DNA from: a virus
IMG/VR virus record: IMGVR_UViG_3300025407_000799
Coordinates: 1 to 64,000 of that record
Length of the DNA: 64,000 nt
Direction: 5' to 3' (one strand)
Below the pieces are notes generated by a model that saw only the letters and a list, made by a program, of their open reading frames with translations, did not search any database and had not been told where the DNA came from. Shown piece after piece: positions 38,403 to 47,800 of the stretch. The position numbers and the translations under genes are program-made. How positions within the stretch are numbered: position 1 is the stretch's first letter; the number at the start of each line of letters is the position of its first letter.

Positions 38403-39587
38403 ATGTCACATACAGATCCAATTATCGACAAAATTATCGTAGCCCGTGTGGGTCTATTACTTCGCCATCCATTCTTTGGTAATCTTGCAACACGTTTGAA
38501 AATTGAAGAAGGCTCCGAGTGGATGGGTACTGCCGCTACAGACGGACGTACTATCTATTTTAATCGTGAATTTTTTGAACCACTTTCGGTCAAACAAGTT
38601 GAGTTCGTTATTGCTCACGAAATTCTACACAATGTATTTGATCACATGGGTCGACGCGAAGGTCGTAATCCACGTATCTTTAACATTGCCGCTGACTATT
38701 GTGTTAACGGACAATTAGTTCGTGACCGTATCGGCGAGCACAATATTGAAGGTATTAAAATCTTCCATGATTCAAAATACTACGGCATGGGTGCTGAAGA
38801 AGTTTACGATAAAATCTTCGACGAAATGGACGAGGAAGAATTGAATGCCCTTGGACAATTATTGGATGACCACATCGACTGGGGCGAGAATGGTAAAGAT
38901 GGTCAACCAAAGTATTCTAAAGAAGAATTAAAACAGATTCGTGACGAAGTTCGTGAAGCTACTATGCAAGCCGCACAAGCCGCAGGTGCTGGCAACACTC
39001 CTGCTAGTGTACAACGCATGATCAAAGAACTTACAGAGCCTAAGATGAATTGGCGTGAAATACTACGTCAACAAATCCAAAGCACTATTAAGAATGACTA
39101 TTCATTTATGCGTCCCAACCGCAAGGGCTGGCACATGAGTGCTGTATTGCCTGGAACACAATTTCAAGAAACAATTGATATTTGTGTAAGTATTGACATG
39201 TCAGGTTCTATTGGTGACGAACAAGCTAAAGATTTCTTAAGTGAAATCAAAGGCATTATGGAAGAATATAAAGACTTTAAAATTAAAGTATGGTGCTTTG
39301 ATACTAAAGTCTACAACGAAGCCGACTTTGATGGTTATAATATCGATGAGTTTGATAACTACGAGCCAATGGGCGGTGGCGGAACTGAGTTTGATGCCAA
39401 CTGGGAATACATGAAGGAACACGATATTCAACCTAAAAAGTTTATTATGTTTACTGATGGTTATCCTTGGGGTAGTTGGGGTGATGAAGATTATTGTGAT
39501 ACAATTTTTATCATCCACGGTAATAACACTATTGTTCCACCGTTTGGAGAATATGCCTATTACGAAGCTGTTAAAGAGGCAGCGTAA
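38403..39587 (+). CDS. VWA-like/metallopeptidase-like partner of MoxR
   Basis: 394 residues. The N-terminal half has FVIAHEILHNVFDH, an HExxH zinc-protease-type motif (His72, Glu73, His76), as in putative metallopeptidase domains found with VWA-like domains. The C-terminal half is VWA-like with the MIDAS motif DMSGS (Asp265-Ser269) and GGGGTEFDANW (the Thr and Asp of MIDAS). Proteins of this layout occur beside MoxR ATPases. Protease activity is unproven; the HExxH may only be structural. It overlaps the next start (TAATG). Confidence 0.85.
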   Translation: MSHTDPIIDKIIVARVGLLLRHPFFGNLATRLKIEEGSEWMGTAATDGRTIYFNREFFEPLSVKQVEFVIAHEILHNVFDHMGRREGRNPRIFNIAADYCVNGQLVRDRIGEHNIEGIKIFHDSKYYGMGAEEVYDKIFDEMDEEELNALGQLLDDHIDWGENGKDGQPKYSKEELKQIRDEVREATMQAAQAAGAGNTPASVQRMIKELTEPKMNWREILRQQIQSTIKNDYSFMRPNRKGWHMSAVLPGTQFQETIDICVSIDMSGSIGDEQAKDFLSEIKGIMEEYKDFKIKVWCFDTKVYNEADFDGYNIDEFDNYEPMGGGGTEFDANWEYMKEHDIQPKKFIMFTDGYPWGSWGDEDYCDTIFIIHGNNTIVPPFGEYAYYEAVKEAA

Positions 39588-39874
39588 TGGCATTAAAAAA
39601 TGGCAAACCTAATCCTTTAGATTATTTCAATTTACGGAGGGTTGAGTTTGCCTGCCCTCATTTTAAATACACTTCAATAGACAGGTATAATCCAACTTTA
39701 GTCAAATCTATCGACTCATGGATACGTAAGAATCTAAATAATAGGTACTATGTGGGTCAAGGCATAACACTAGATAATACCAATACGATTGTGTATAATA
39801 CACGTATTGGTTTTGAAAGTGAAAAAGAACTCAGTTTTTTCACAATTGCCTGCCCGCATCTTCAAACTAGATAA
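39587..39874 (+). CDS. Small unknown protein with Cys-Pro-His motifs
   Basis: 95 residues. Two matching motifs, EFACPHFKY and TIACPHLQT, near the two ends (CPH...CPH) could form a metal site between them. The middle is mixed alpha/beta. A long nested hairpin lies in its coding sequence at 39779-39811. Function unknown. Confidence 0.6.
   Translation: MALKNGKPNPLDYFNLRRVEFACPHFKYTSIDRYNPTLVKSIDSWIRKNLNNRYYVGQGITLDNTNTIVYNTRIGFESEKELSFFTIACPHLQTR
39779..39811 (+). repeat. Nested inverted repeat inside a coding gene
   Basis: ACCAATACG (39779-39787) pairs with CGTATTGGT (39803-39811). Inside, GTGTA (39791-39795) pairs with TACAC (39799-39803) around TAA, the two stems sharing one base. It encodes ordinary residues (NTNTIVYNTRIG) but is unusually symmetric for coding DNA. 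Confidence 0.6.
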
Positions 39875-39908
39875 TTAAAATAGTACTTTACCATAAAGGA
39901 GATAATAC

Positions 39909-40187
39909 ATGTCTGACGTACAATCTACACCAGAAGCGCAACAAGGCGCTACCGAACTTACTATCAATGATTTAAATGCACTTAAAGTAATCATCGATAT
40001 TGCTAGCTCACGCGGAGCATTTAAACCAAATGAAATGGTAGCTGTTGGCCAAACTTATACTAAGTTGACAACATTTTTAGATGCAGTTGCAGCTCAACAA
40101 GCAGCTCAGCAACCAGCACCAGCCCCAGCGGCACCACAACAACCAGCAACAGCAGGTACAGTCGCTAGTGCATTAGCAGGAGCATAA
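39909..40187 (+). CDS. Small conserved phage-type protein with Ala/Pro-rich tail
   Basis: 92 residues, strong AAGGAGAT site. LTINDLNALKVIIDIASSRG, AFKPNEMVAVGQTYTKLTTF is a helical domain well represented in marine T4-like phages. The last 30 residues are Ala/Gln/Pro (AAQQPAPAPAAPQQPA), a flexible linker-like end. A possible weak promoter (TTGCCT-N18-GATAAT, 39846-39875) lies upstream. Function unknown. Confidence 0.65.
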   Translation: MSDVQSTPEAQQGATELTINDLNALKVIIDIASSRGAFKPNEMVAVGQTYTKLTTFLDAVAAQQAAQQPAPAPAAPQQPATAGTVASALAGA

Positions 40188-40188
40188 T

Positions 40189-40794
40189 ATGGCCGAAATT
40201 AAACACGTCGGCCGTGTTAAAGCTACTAACAAAAAATGTTTAGTAGCTTATCGCACATTGCCCGGCGATGCATACCATTGCCTAATTGTTCCAACAGAGA
40301 ACATGCCCGATATCTATCATGATGCAATTATTAACTTGGTAGAAAGTTCAGCTGGACAGGAATCCTACGAACTTGCTCAAGCAATGGATCGTACACAATT
40401 CCCGGACGGTTCACGTATGTTGCCATGGTTACATGCAAATAATCGATTGATTAAAGCACCAACAGGCGCTATTGAAATGACACCTACTCTACAGACTAGT
40501 ATTTTGTTGAGTGAGTTGAATCAAATTATTGCCGAACAACGCGGTGTGCCAATCGACGAACTTGCTCTTACAGAAAGTACGAATGATAAACCAGTTGAAA
40601 AGAAACCAGAGCTGGCAATTGAACAAGCTCCTGAAAAAGTTTCAGCAACTGTCAAAACCGCACTCGTACCAGATGAACCAGAAGCCAAAGCAAAATACTA
40701 TCGTAGTCAAGCAGATAAGTTAGCAAAAGAAGCTGCTAATTTTAGACGCCTAGCAGAGGAATTGGTTCCTACCAAGAAAAAAGCCACTAAATGA
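40189..40794 (+). CDS. Conserved phage-type protein
   Basis: 201 residues, ribosome site AGGAG in the preceding gene's end. VGRVKATNKKCLVAYRTLPG, CLIVPTENMPDIYHDAIINL and MLPWLHANNRLIKAPTGAIE - MTPTLQTSILLSELNQIIAE are recurrent in T4-like cyanophages and relatives. The C-terminal 60 residues are Lys/Glu/Ala helical. Probably assembly-related or virion-associated; function unknown. ATGA overlap with the next gene. Confidence 0.65.
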   Translation: MAEIKHVGRVKATNKKCLVAYRTLPGDAYHCLIVPTENMPDIYHDAIINLVESSAGQESYELAQAMDRTQFPDGSRMLPWLHANNRLIKAPTGAIEMTPTLQTSILLSELNQIIAEQRGVPIDELALTESTNDKPVEKKPELAIEQAPEKVSATVKTALVPDEPEAKAKYYRSQADKLAKEAANFRRLAEELVPTKKKATK

Positions 40795-41111
40795 CACCAA
40801 CGGGAAGAGTTCTTCCCAAGGATGTCATAGAGCATTGGCCAGAAGTATTCGGTGAAGTACAACTGAATGTGATACCTCTCAGGTATTTGCATACGGTATT
40901 GGTCAATTTTAAAAATGGCAAAATTTGGGAAATAAAAATAACAGCACAAACTAAACGTGATGGTTGGAGTGCCTTTGAAAAGAATCTCTCAGATATTTGT
41001 AAAAATTATGAAGATTCTATTGATAATGTAGACTTTAAATTAGATACAAAATTAGTTAAAAAAGACATCGAACGTAGTACGCAAAAGTTTTTAAAGAAAA
41101 AAAAGCTATAA
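40791..41111 (+). CDS. Conserved phage-type protein
   Basis: 106 residues. TGRVLPKDVIEHWPEVFGEV and LNVIPLRYLHTVLVNFKNGK - IWEIKI belong to a protein type common in T4-like cyanophages; the last 25 residues are very basic (KKDIERSTQKFLKKKKL). Function unknown, possibly nucleic-acid-associated. Start overlaps previous stop. Confidence 0.65.
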   Translation: MTPTGRVLPKDVIEHWPEVFGEVQLNVIPLRYLHTVLVNFKNGKIWEIKITAQTKRDGWSAFEKNLSDICKNYEDSIDNVDFKLDTKLVKKDIERSTQKFLKKKKL

Positions 41112-41115
41112 ATAT

Positions 41116-41799
41116 ATGAATGTTAGACTGCTTAGTTTCAGCCAGCCAACCGAAGAATTTGCAAGCATGGGAATTGATGACGCCCAAGAGCTCATTGCCT
41201 ATTGCGCCCGTGTATCCAATCCCTCCAATCAGCTCAACACTTCCACGTCGGAAAAACTCATACAATACCTCGTCAAACACAAGCACTGGAGCCCACTTGA
41301 AATGGTCTCAGCTTGCATTGAAATCACAACCACTAGAGATATTGCCCGACAAATCCTTAGACACAGAAGTTTCAGCTTCCAAGAGTTCAGTCAGCGATAT
41401 GCTGACCCTACTCGAGACTTGTCGTTTGTACGTAGAGATGCTAGAAAGCAAGACACAAAAAATAGACAAAACAGTATAGAACTAGATGTTCATAATAACG
41501 ACGAAGATCGTTTTTTAGCCTATCAATGGGAACGTATGCAAGAGTTAGTTATTAAACAAAGCCGCGATGCATATGAATGGGCTATTAGCAAAGGCATTGC
41601 CAAAGAACAAGCTCGTGCTGTATTACCCGAAGGGTTGATTGAAAGCCGGTTGTATATGAACGGTACACTACGCAGTTGGATTCATTTTATCGATTTACGT
41701 AGTGCAAATGGTACACAAAAAGAACATCAAGAAGTTGCTATTGCATGTGCCAAAGTCATTAGCGAAATATTTCCAATGTTTAATTCTATTAAAGAATAA
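41116..41799 (+). CDS. thyX: Flavin-dependent thymidylate synthase
   Basis: 227 residues. Makes dTMP from dUMP using FAD and methylenetetrahydrofolate. The ThyX signature RHRx7S is at 82-92 (RHRSFSFQEFS, then QR). Later elements ARAVLPEG and the C-terminal FIDLRSANGTQKEHQEVA also fit. It supplies dTTP for phage replication. No clear ribosome site precedes the ATG; a TATAAATA run ends 1 base before it. Its last 11 bases overlap, tail to tail, the stop of the minus-strand fibre gene. Confidence 0.95.
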   Translation: MNVRLLSFSQPTEEFASMGIDDAQELIAYCARVSNPSNQLNTSTSEKLIQYLVKHKHWSPLEMVSACIEITTTRDIARQILRHRSFSFQEFSQRYADPTRDLSFVRRDARKQDTKNRQNSIELDVHNNDEDRFLAYQWERMQELVIKQSRDAYEWAISKGIAKEQARAVLPEGLIESRLYMNGTLRSWIHFIDLRSANGTQKEHQEVAIACAKVISEIFPMFNSIKE

Positions 41800-43168
41800 C
41801 ACACTCAACTAATTTAACTCCCGCATCGGAATTACTTTCTAATGCCATAGCAAATACATCTGGGTCAGGTTGAGCTACAGCTTTACCCCATCCAGAACCG
41901 TAAGGTTTAACTCTAGAGCCTTTGGTAATTGCACCGTAAATCTTAACAGGAACACGACCTTTTAACGCAACATAAGTTCCGCCTTCGAGATCGTCATTCA
42001 TCTTAATACCAGGATTGCCACTAACTACTCCGATTGCCTTATCGTCTTTTCCGCAAGAAGTAATTTCTTTTTCTCCGCCTACTGTTACTACAGTACCAAC
42101 TTCATATTCATTATCAGCAAGATATTTTTCTGCTAAGTCAGCACTTTGAATACTAGTATTTGAAGCATGAATAGCACGGAATCTAGCACTAGTAGATCCA
42201 ATGTCTGTAAGATCGGCAGCACCTGGATAAACTATATTGCCTAACAGTTGTAGAGTAATAATTTTTGCAGCACCAGATGTAGTTCTAAATACAATAGGAA
42301 TACCATCAATGTTACTTGTGATAACAGGAGTTGTTTGTGGTTGACCAGTACCAAATGTATACTGTGGATTTGTAATAGATAAACTAGTGCCTAAATTAAT
42401 TCCAGAATCTGAGAAAGTTACAAGATTTGAAAATGTACTAGGAATATCACCGCGTACATAATTGCTAGAACTTATTTCGCCTAATGCATCAGAATTTGTT
42501 GCTGTTCCCCAGAATTTATAACCAGTACTACTCCATACACCGTTAGTTTGTGTTGTAGAATTTAATGTAATACCTTGTTTAACATCTGTAAAACCAGAAG
42601 TTACACTAGTGATAGTGTTTAATGTAAAGTTTGCATTGCTAACTGTGAAAATTACGTTAGATCCATCGATGACAGATTCAATTACATTATGAGAAGTATT
42701 TGAACCTTGCTCCTGTAAACTCTTAATAGAAAACTGTGTTGTTCCACTGTTGGTACTAGTAGTGAATGGTCCAATCGGTGTAAAAGAATTTACAGGATCT
42801 CCGTTATAAACATTCAATTGTTTATTAGTAGTATCAAACCAAAAATCACCAATACTCAATCCACTAGGTGGTTGATTAAATGGTGTAGATTCTGCACTAC
42901 CTGCTGTACGGAATCTGCTACCATCATAAAATCTTAATTTATTTTTAGTAGTATCAAACCAAATTTGACCAGCTAATGGGTTAGTTGGTTGAGTTCCATT
43001 TGCAAAATTTTCTAGCAAATAGATAAAATTTTCATTTTGTGCTTGGCCGTAACCTGCGTAGTTCTTACCGATTAAAGTAATATCAAGTGAATTATCAATG
43101 GTGCCCGGAGCTACAGTTAGCCCGTTTCCGATTGGTTTTCCATTGTAATGATTTATTGTGTATGACAT
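41789..43168 (-). CDS. Fibre-like structural protein, paralogue 1
   Basis: 459 residues. The first 100 are the attachment-type repeat shared with three other genes here: ITLIGKNYAGYGQAQNENFI, YLLENFANGTQPTNPLAGQI, WFDTTKNKLRFYDGS, with a second WFDTTNKQLNVYNGD unit. The middle is Thr/Asn/Ser beta structure. The last 110 residues are a distinct compact domain (EKYLADNEYEVGTVVTVGGE, AIGVVSGNPGIKMND, YVALKGRVPVKIYGAITKGS) found at the end of phage fibre or baseplate proteins. Probably a tail fibre tip or adaptor. SD AAGGAAAG; late box upstream. Confidence 0.75.
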   Translation of the reverse strand: MSYTINHYNGKPIGNGLTVAPGTIDNSLDITLIGKNYAGYGQAQNENFIYLLENFANGTQPTNPLAGQIWFDTTKNKLRFYDGSRFRTAGSAESTPFNQPPSGLSIGDFWFDTTNKQLNVYNGDPVNSFTPIGPFTTSTNSGTTQFSIKSLQEQGSNTSHNVIESVIDGSNVIFTVSNANFTLNTITSVTSGFTDVKQGITLNSTTQTNGVWSSTGYKFWGTATNSDALGEISSSNYVRGDIPSTFSNLVTFSDSGINLGTSLSITNPQYTFGTGQPQTTPVITSNIDGIPIVFRTTSGAAKIITLQLLGNIVYPGAADLTDIGSTSARFRAIHASNTSIQSADLAEKYLADNEYEVGTVVTVGGEKEITSCGKDDKAIGVVSGNPGIKMNDDLEGGTYVALKGRVPVKIYGAITKGSRVKPYGSGWGKAVAQPDPDVFAMALESNSDAGVKLVECVIL

Positions 43169-43189
43169 TCTGATCTTTCCTTATTCTAG

Positions 43190-43197
43190 TATTTATT
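43190..43197 (-). promoter_or_regulatory. Candidate late promoter box (minus strand)
   Basis: Minus-strand AATAAATA, about 20 bases before the start of the first fibre gene at 43168, overlapping the stop end of the upstream gene. Same box form as at 13332 and 35672. Confidence 0.4.
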
Positions 43198-43858
43198 TAG
43201 GCTGTGATTCTACCCAAGTGCTGAATGCTGCTAACTGATCTGCATCGTAGCCGTATAACTCTGGATATAAACTAAGCCATACTGACGAAAGCTCAGGTAC
43301 AAGAGCTTTAAATCTGATAGTTGCTCTACCCGTTTTTTCAAGTTTAAATGTTGTAGGAGCACCATTTGTTGTTTTAGTCTTATAAGCATCAGTTGCAGCA
43401 CCATTGATACTCATAGGAAAATCTAATTTTTGTAAATTTTTAATTTCAATTTGTGTAATATCGTTCCAAACTTTTCCGTCTTGATCGACAACACTTGGTA
43501 CTAATGTTACAGTATTATCAACACCTACTATAGCATTTTTCTTATTATCTAAGTAAGTGTTAGGGCCAAACTCTACCATCATTTTTCTAACTTTTAGTGT
43601 ATTATCTGGCATCCAAAAAGATAAATGACTAGGATTTAAAATACTTTCAGCTATTGCATCGTGCATTTCTTTAGTCATAGTTCCAATATAGTGATTTTCA
43701 ATACTTCTATCATTATGAACAATATCTGCAAATGGTGCTAGTGCTCCGTACAATCCTATGATTAGTCGTGTTACTGTTGAAAAACTTACTGAATAAGTTT
43801 TATCTGCTGTCCATCCTGTTGATACTGTTGTTAATCCTGCATCAGGTGCCGTTGTCAT
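43193..43858 (-). CDS. Putative virion structural protein
   Basis: 221 residues with an AAGGAA ribosome site. A helical middle (RLIIGLYGALAPFADIVHND, KEMHDAIAESILNPSH) is flanked by strands, including YSVSFSTVT and VTLVPSVVDQDGKVWNDITQ. The C-terminal part (RATIRFKALVPELSSVWLSL) is aromatic. No family recognised. It lies between the U32-like gene (4-base overlap) and fibre paralogue 1, so it is likely tail-associated. Confidence 0.6.
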   Translation of the reverse strand: MTTAPDAGLTTVSTGWTADKTYSVSFSTVTRLIIGLYGALAPFADIVHNDRSIENHYIGTMTKEMHDAIAESILNPSHLSFWMPDNTLKVRKMMVEFGPNTYLDNKKNAIVGVDNTVTLVPSVVDQDGKVWNDITQIEIKNLQKLDFPMSINGAATDAYKTKTTNGAPTTFKLEKTGRATIRFKALVPELSSVWLSLYPELYGYDADQLAAFSTWVESQPK

Positions 43859-44853
43859 ACTATGTTCCTTGTTAATTTATTGTATACGTTATCGCAATGA
43901 TTACACTCTGTTCCGCATACTGTTTTACAATTATTAGTTAGTTGATTAAAACCCTGCTCTGTAATTTCATTTATCAATATATTTGCAAGACCAAAATTAC
44001 CAGTAGTACTTAATAAATCTCCAAACTGAATATTTCCACTACCTTTTTGATATGCATCGATAACTTTATACCAACGCATTATTGGAAATCCTCTACCTGC
44101 AATTTTAATAGTATCTACCATGTCTCCAAATTTGTCTAAATCATTGGGAAATGTAAAAGCTGTTTTTAACCATTCGGATGGTTTATCATTAAAATATTTT
44201 ACACATCCAAGTGTATTATGTACCTTAGTAGTTATGTCACGTTTATCTTGAAATTTAACTTGGCTAATAATAAGGTCGTCCCATTGTTTCCATTTGCAAT
44301 CTACAATACAACCTTCGTTAACTAACATAGTAATTTTAATATTATGCTGTTTAGCATAGTCACTCATTTTTTTAAGTGTATCTAAATCTCGATTCAAACT
44401 ACGGTCAACTATTATACTAGTAACTTGTAAAACTTCATGCATAAAAATAAAATCTTTAAGTGTACGCACTAGATTGTTTACACTATTTTTTAAAATTAAA
44501 TCTGGCTTGTGTTGGCGAAAATCATTAATGATACCAGCTCTTAGCAAATATGTATTATTAAGAGTTACAATGTCAGCATCGATATCTTTTACATGAGCAA
44601 TTAAATCTGGAACTTGTTCGTAAAACTCATTACTATAAACGCTTGGGTTCACTAAGTAGTGTAGTTTAATTCCGTATTTTTCTCTGATAGCATATAGCTC
44701 GGTGAACATTTCTTTATTACCAAATATAGTTCTTGCACTACCAAATTTATTGTCGCTGAAATATACATCAGTAATTGATGTTATATCCAGGTCAGGAAGT
44801 GCATCGAGCATACCTGGAGTGTAAGGAACGCTAAATTTACGGATTATAGACAT
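43855..44853 (-). CDS. U32-peptidase-like TIM-barrel protein with cysteine clusters
   Basis: 332 residues from ATG 44853 (17-base overlap with the upstream fibre gene; an in-frame TTG at 44877 would overlap by 41). The fold pattern of repeated strand-helix units (TSITDVYFSD, IKLHYLVNPSVY, DADIVTLNNTYL, VTSIIVDRSLNRDLDTL) and KITMLVNEGCIVDC resemble the U32/UbiV/TrhP group, in which this cysteine pair helps bind an iron-sulphur cluster. Two further groups, LGCVKYF and the end CKTVCGTECNHC, support a metal cluster. These bacterial proteins hydroxylate tRNA or ubiquinone precursors. Such an enzyme inside a fibre operon is unexpected; identification is tentative. Confidence 0.5.
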   Translation of the reverse strand: MSIIRKFSVPYTPGMLDALPDLDITSITDVYFSDNKFGSARTIFGNKEMFTELYAIREKYGIKLHYLVNPSVYSNEFYEQVPDLIAHVKDIDADIVTLNNTYLLRAGIINDFRQHKPDLILKNSVNNLVRTLKDFIFMHEVLQVTSIIVDRSLNRDLDTLKKMSDYAKQHNIKITMLVNEGCIVDCKWKQWDDLIISQVKFQDKRDITTKVHNTLGCVKYFNDKPSEWLKTAFTFPNDLDKFGDMVDTIKIAGRGFPIMRWYKVIDAYQKGSGNIQFGDLLSTTGNFGLANILINEITEQGFNQLTNNCKTVCGTECNHCDNVYNKLTRNIV

Positions 44854-47800
44854 TGTTTGTTCTGCTTCCAATTCCAATCCAGCCAGCTGTAATACTAGTT
44901 CCGTGATACCAGTGATCTCCAGATATAGTTAGATAAATGGTAAAAAATCCATAATAATAACTATTTCTATCGTAAGAAGAAGGAGTTACTGATACACTCC
45001 ATTGTGCTGGAGATAATCCGTAATAGCTAATACGTGCATCATATATATTTGATAAGCTAGCCATGACATTTAAATCATAATTGCCTTTCCAGCGAAGATT
45101 ATTTGAATCATTACTTAAACCAAGATAGCTACCAAGGTCTACAGTAAATGTAACCGTACCAGTAGTACCGTATTCGCTCAATGTTGCATTAGTTATAGTA
45201 GTACCCCACCCTGATCCAAATCCGCTAGTTGTACTTGAACTTGAACTAGAATATGCTGTATACAAATCTATAGATCCAACAATAGTTTGTACTATATTTT
45301 GTAATTGTGCCTGCGGGCTAGCAATTTGACGAGGTATCGAAGGAGTATTTGATAAATCATTATAATCTCCAGTAGCAGCAACTCTAGCAAGAGTATTACC
45401 AAAATTTACATCAGTAAGAATCTTTGCCCATGGACTCCAAGTAGTACCTGTATCTCTGCGACTACGTATAAAGTTGTCTGAATGAGCACCAGTTGAACCA
45501 CTCCAGCCAACTAATAGTTCTCCGCCACCACCACCGCCTAAGGTAATTAAATTACCGTATGTAGTCGGATAGCCTGGATTATTATAAACTCCACGTAGTG
45601 TTAATTCGTTACGAGGTTCGTAGGTTGAATTATCTTCTGGCCCAATGACTCCCGAAGTATTGAGAACATTGGCTGAACCAGCATTACCAGATACGTTACC
45701 TGTAACATTACCTGTAACATCACCAATTACAGCTCCGCGATGTGTTCCGTAACTATCACCTTGTAATGTGCCACTAAATGTTGTAGCTGTTAATGTACCA
45801 TTTTGTACATTAAATGACAATCCTGTATTGTAAATTGATTCATTTTGTCCTGGAAATGCAGTGCCAACTTCACTTGCACCTAATAGATAGTAAGTGCCAA
45901 CGCCGGCTGTTTGATTTAAAAACAAGTGTGCTGCATTTACAGAATTAGAAGCTGTATCTGCATTGCCAAATAAATTACCAGTTACATTGCCTGTAACATT
46001 GCCAGTATGCAAACCAGTAGTATTACCTGTTACGTTACCTGTAACATTTCCAGTTAAATTGCCTGTAACATTACCAACTACGTTTCCTTGGAAATGATCT
46101 GTAGCTGTATGCACAGCGCCTGTAACATTACCAGCAACATTGCCAGTTACATTACCAGTTACATTTCCTGTTACATTACCTACAATATTTGCAGAAGTAT
46201 AACCTATTTGATTCGTAGAAGAATTAAAAACTTGTGTATTGTTAGAACCGTACAGACTACCAGTTACATTTCCTGTAACATTGCCAGTATGCAAACCAGT
46301 AGTATTACCAGTTACATTACCAGCAACATTGCCAGTTACATTACCAGTTACATTACCAACTACATTTCCTTGGAAATGATCAGTAGCTGTATGTACAGCA
46401 CCAGTTACATTACCAGCAACATTGCCAGTTACATTACCAGTTACATTACCAACTACATTTCCTTGGAAATGATCAGTAGCAATATGAACGCTACCTGTAA
46501 TATTACCAGCAACATTGCCAGTTACACTACCAGTTAACGGTCCAGTAAATGATCCAAAAATTGGAGCTCCATTAAATCCAAAAGTTCCTGCATTATAATT
46601 AAACCACAATATGTTGTTTGATGAATAAAGATCTCCATTTAAAGATCCAAAAGTTGGACCGTAATGAATTCCAGTAGTTTCTCCGCTAATATTAATGTTC
46701 CAAGTGACTGTATTATTATCGTTAAAAACAAAGTTTGTAGGTTTATCTGGGATATTTGCCCAGTGTACTAACAAAGCTAAATCAGCTGTTACAGCTGAGG
46801 TAGCTGAGTTAGCATGATCTGCATTAGTAGCCGTAGTCGCATTACCGTAAAAGTTAGGAGCGGTTACGGCATTAGCTGAAATATTCGCACTTGAAATATT
46901 GTTAACATTAATGTTTCCAGATCCATCTCTAACAACAATAGTATTGATTGTTGGTAATCCTGGAGCTCCAACACTTGCTTGTCTATAATATCCACTTACA
47001 TTTAATAAATTTGATTGAGCTGCTGTACCGGTAAATGTGTTTGCATATACTGTTCCAAATTGTAATGAATTGCTTCCTAAATTTGAACTACTCAATCCTG
47101 TTGGTAAAATATTTCCGCCAATAATTTGTATAGCCCCGGCATTATTTTGTAAGGTTAGTGTATTACTATCGGGAGCATAAACTGTAGGACCATATTGACT
47201 ATTTGATAAAGTCAAAACTGGTAATGTTGTACCAATAACAATACCTTCATCTGGGAATTTAGTCAGTGTAGGAAATACTGTATCTACTAAAGGTGCATAA
47301 AAACTTGGAAGATTATTTCCAAGTTTATTAGCATTTGTAATAGTACCGTGATATTCATAAGAATTGTTTATTGTTACACCTGAATAGATTATAGGAAATC
47401 CAGGTATTGCAGGACTAGGAGTAAAATCAGCATCTGCGTTTACAATGAATAAAGTTGTACCGTTAACTACAGCTCGTTGTACAGCATGAGCATGGCTTGG
47501 TATAGCATTATCTGTTATTGCAACACTTTGCATTTGTGTTGCCGCGAATCCAGTAACACTTTGTGGGCCAACCATTGTATAGTTAGATCCATTATAAACA
47601 TTTAACTGATTGTTAGTGGTATCATACCACATATCACCCAGTGTTGCACTTACTGGTTGTGTACTACTAACATTGTTAATTGCTATGGTTTTCCATAACT
47701 TGTTTGTTTCGTCAAAATAAACATTTAATTTTAAATTTGTAGGAGTAGAGTCAAACCACACTTGCCCTAAAATAGGTCTTGGAGGAGGATTTTGATAAGC

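Noticed and set aside
41107-41114. TATAAATA, an exact T4 late-promoter box before thyX
   Set aside because: It ends 1 base before the ATG of thyX, so the transcript would start inside the gene. thyX is also not expected to be late. Not annotated as a promoter.
46088-46537. 149-residue plus-strand frame of Ile/Tyr/Ser/Thr repeats
   Set aside because: It is the antisense of the GNVTG repeat tract and shows no independent coding signal.
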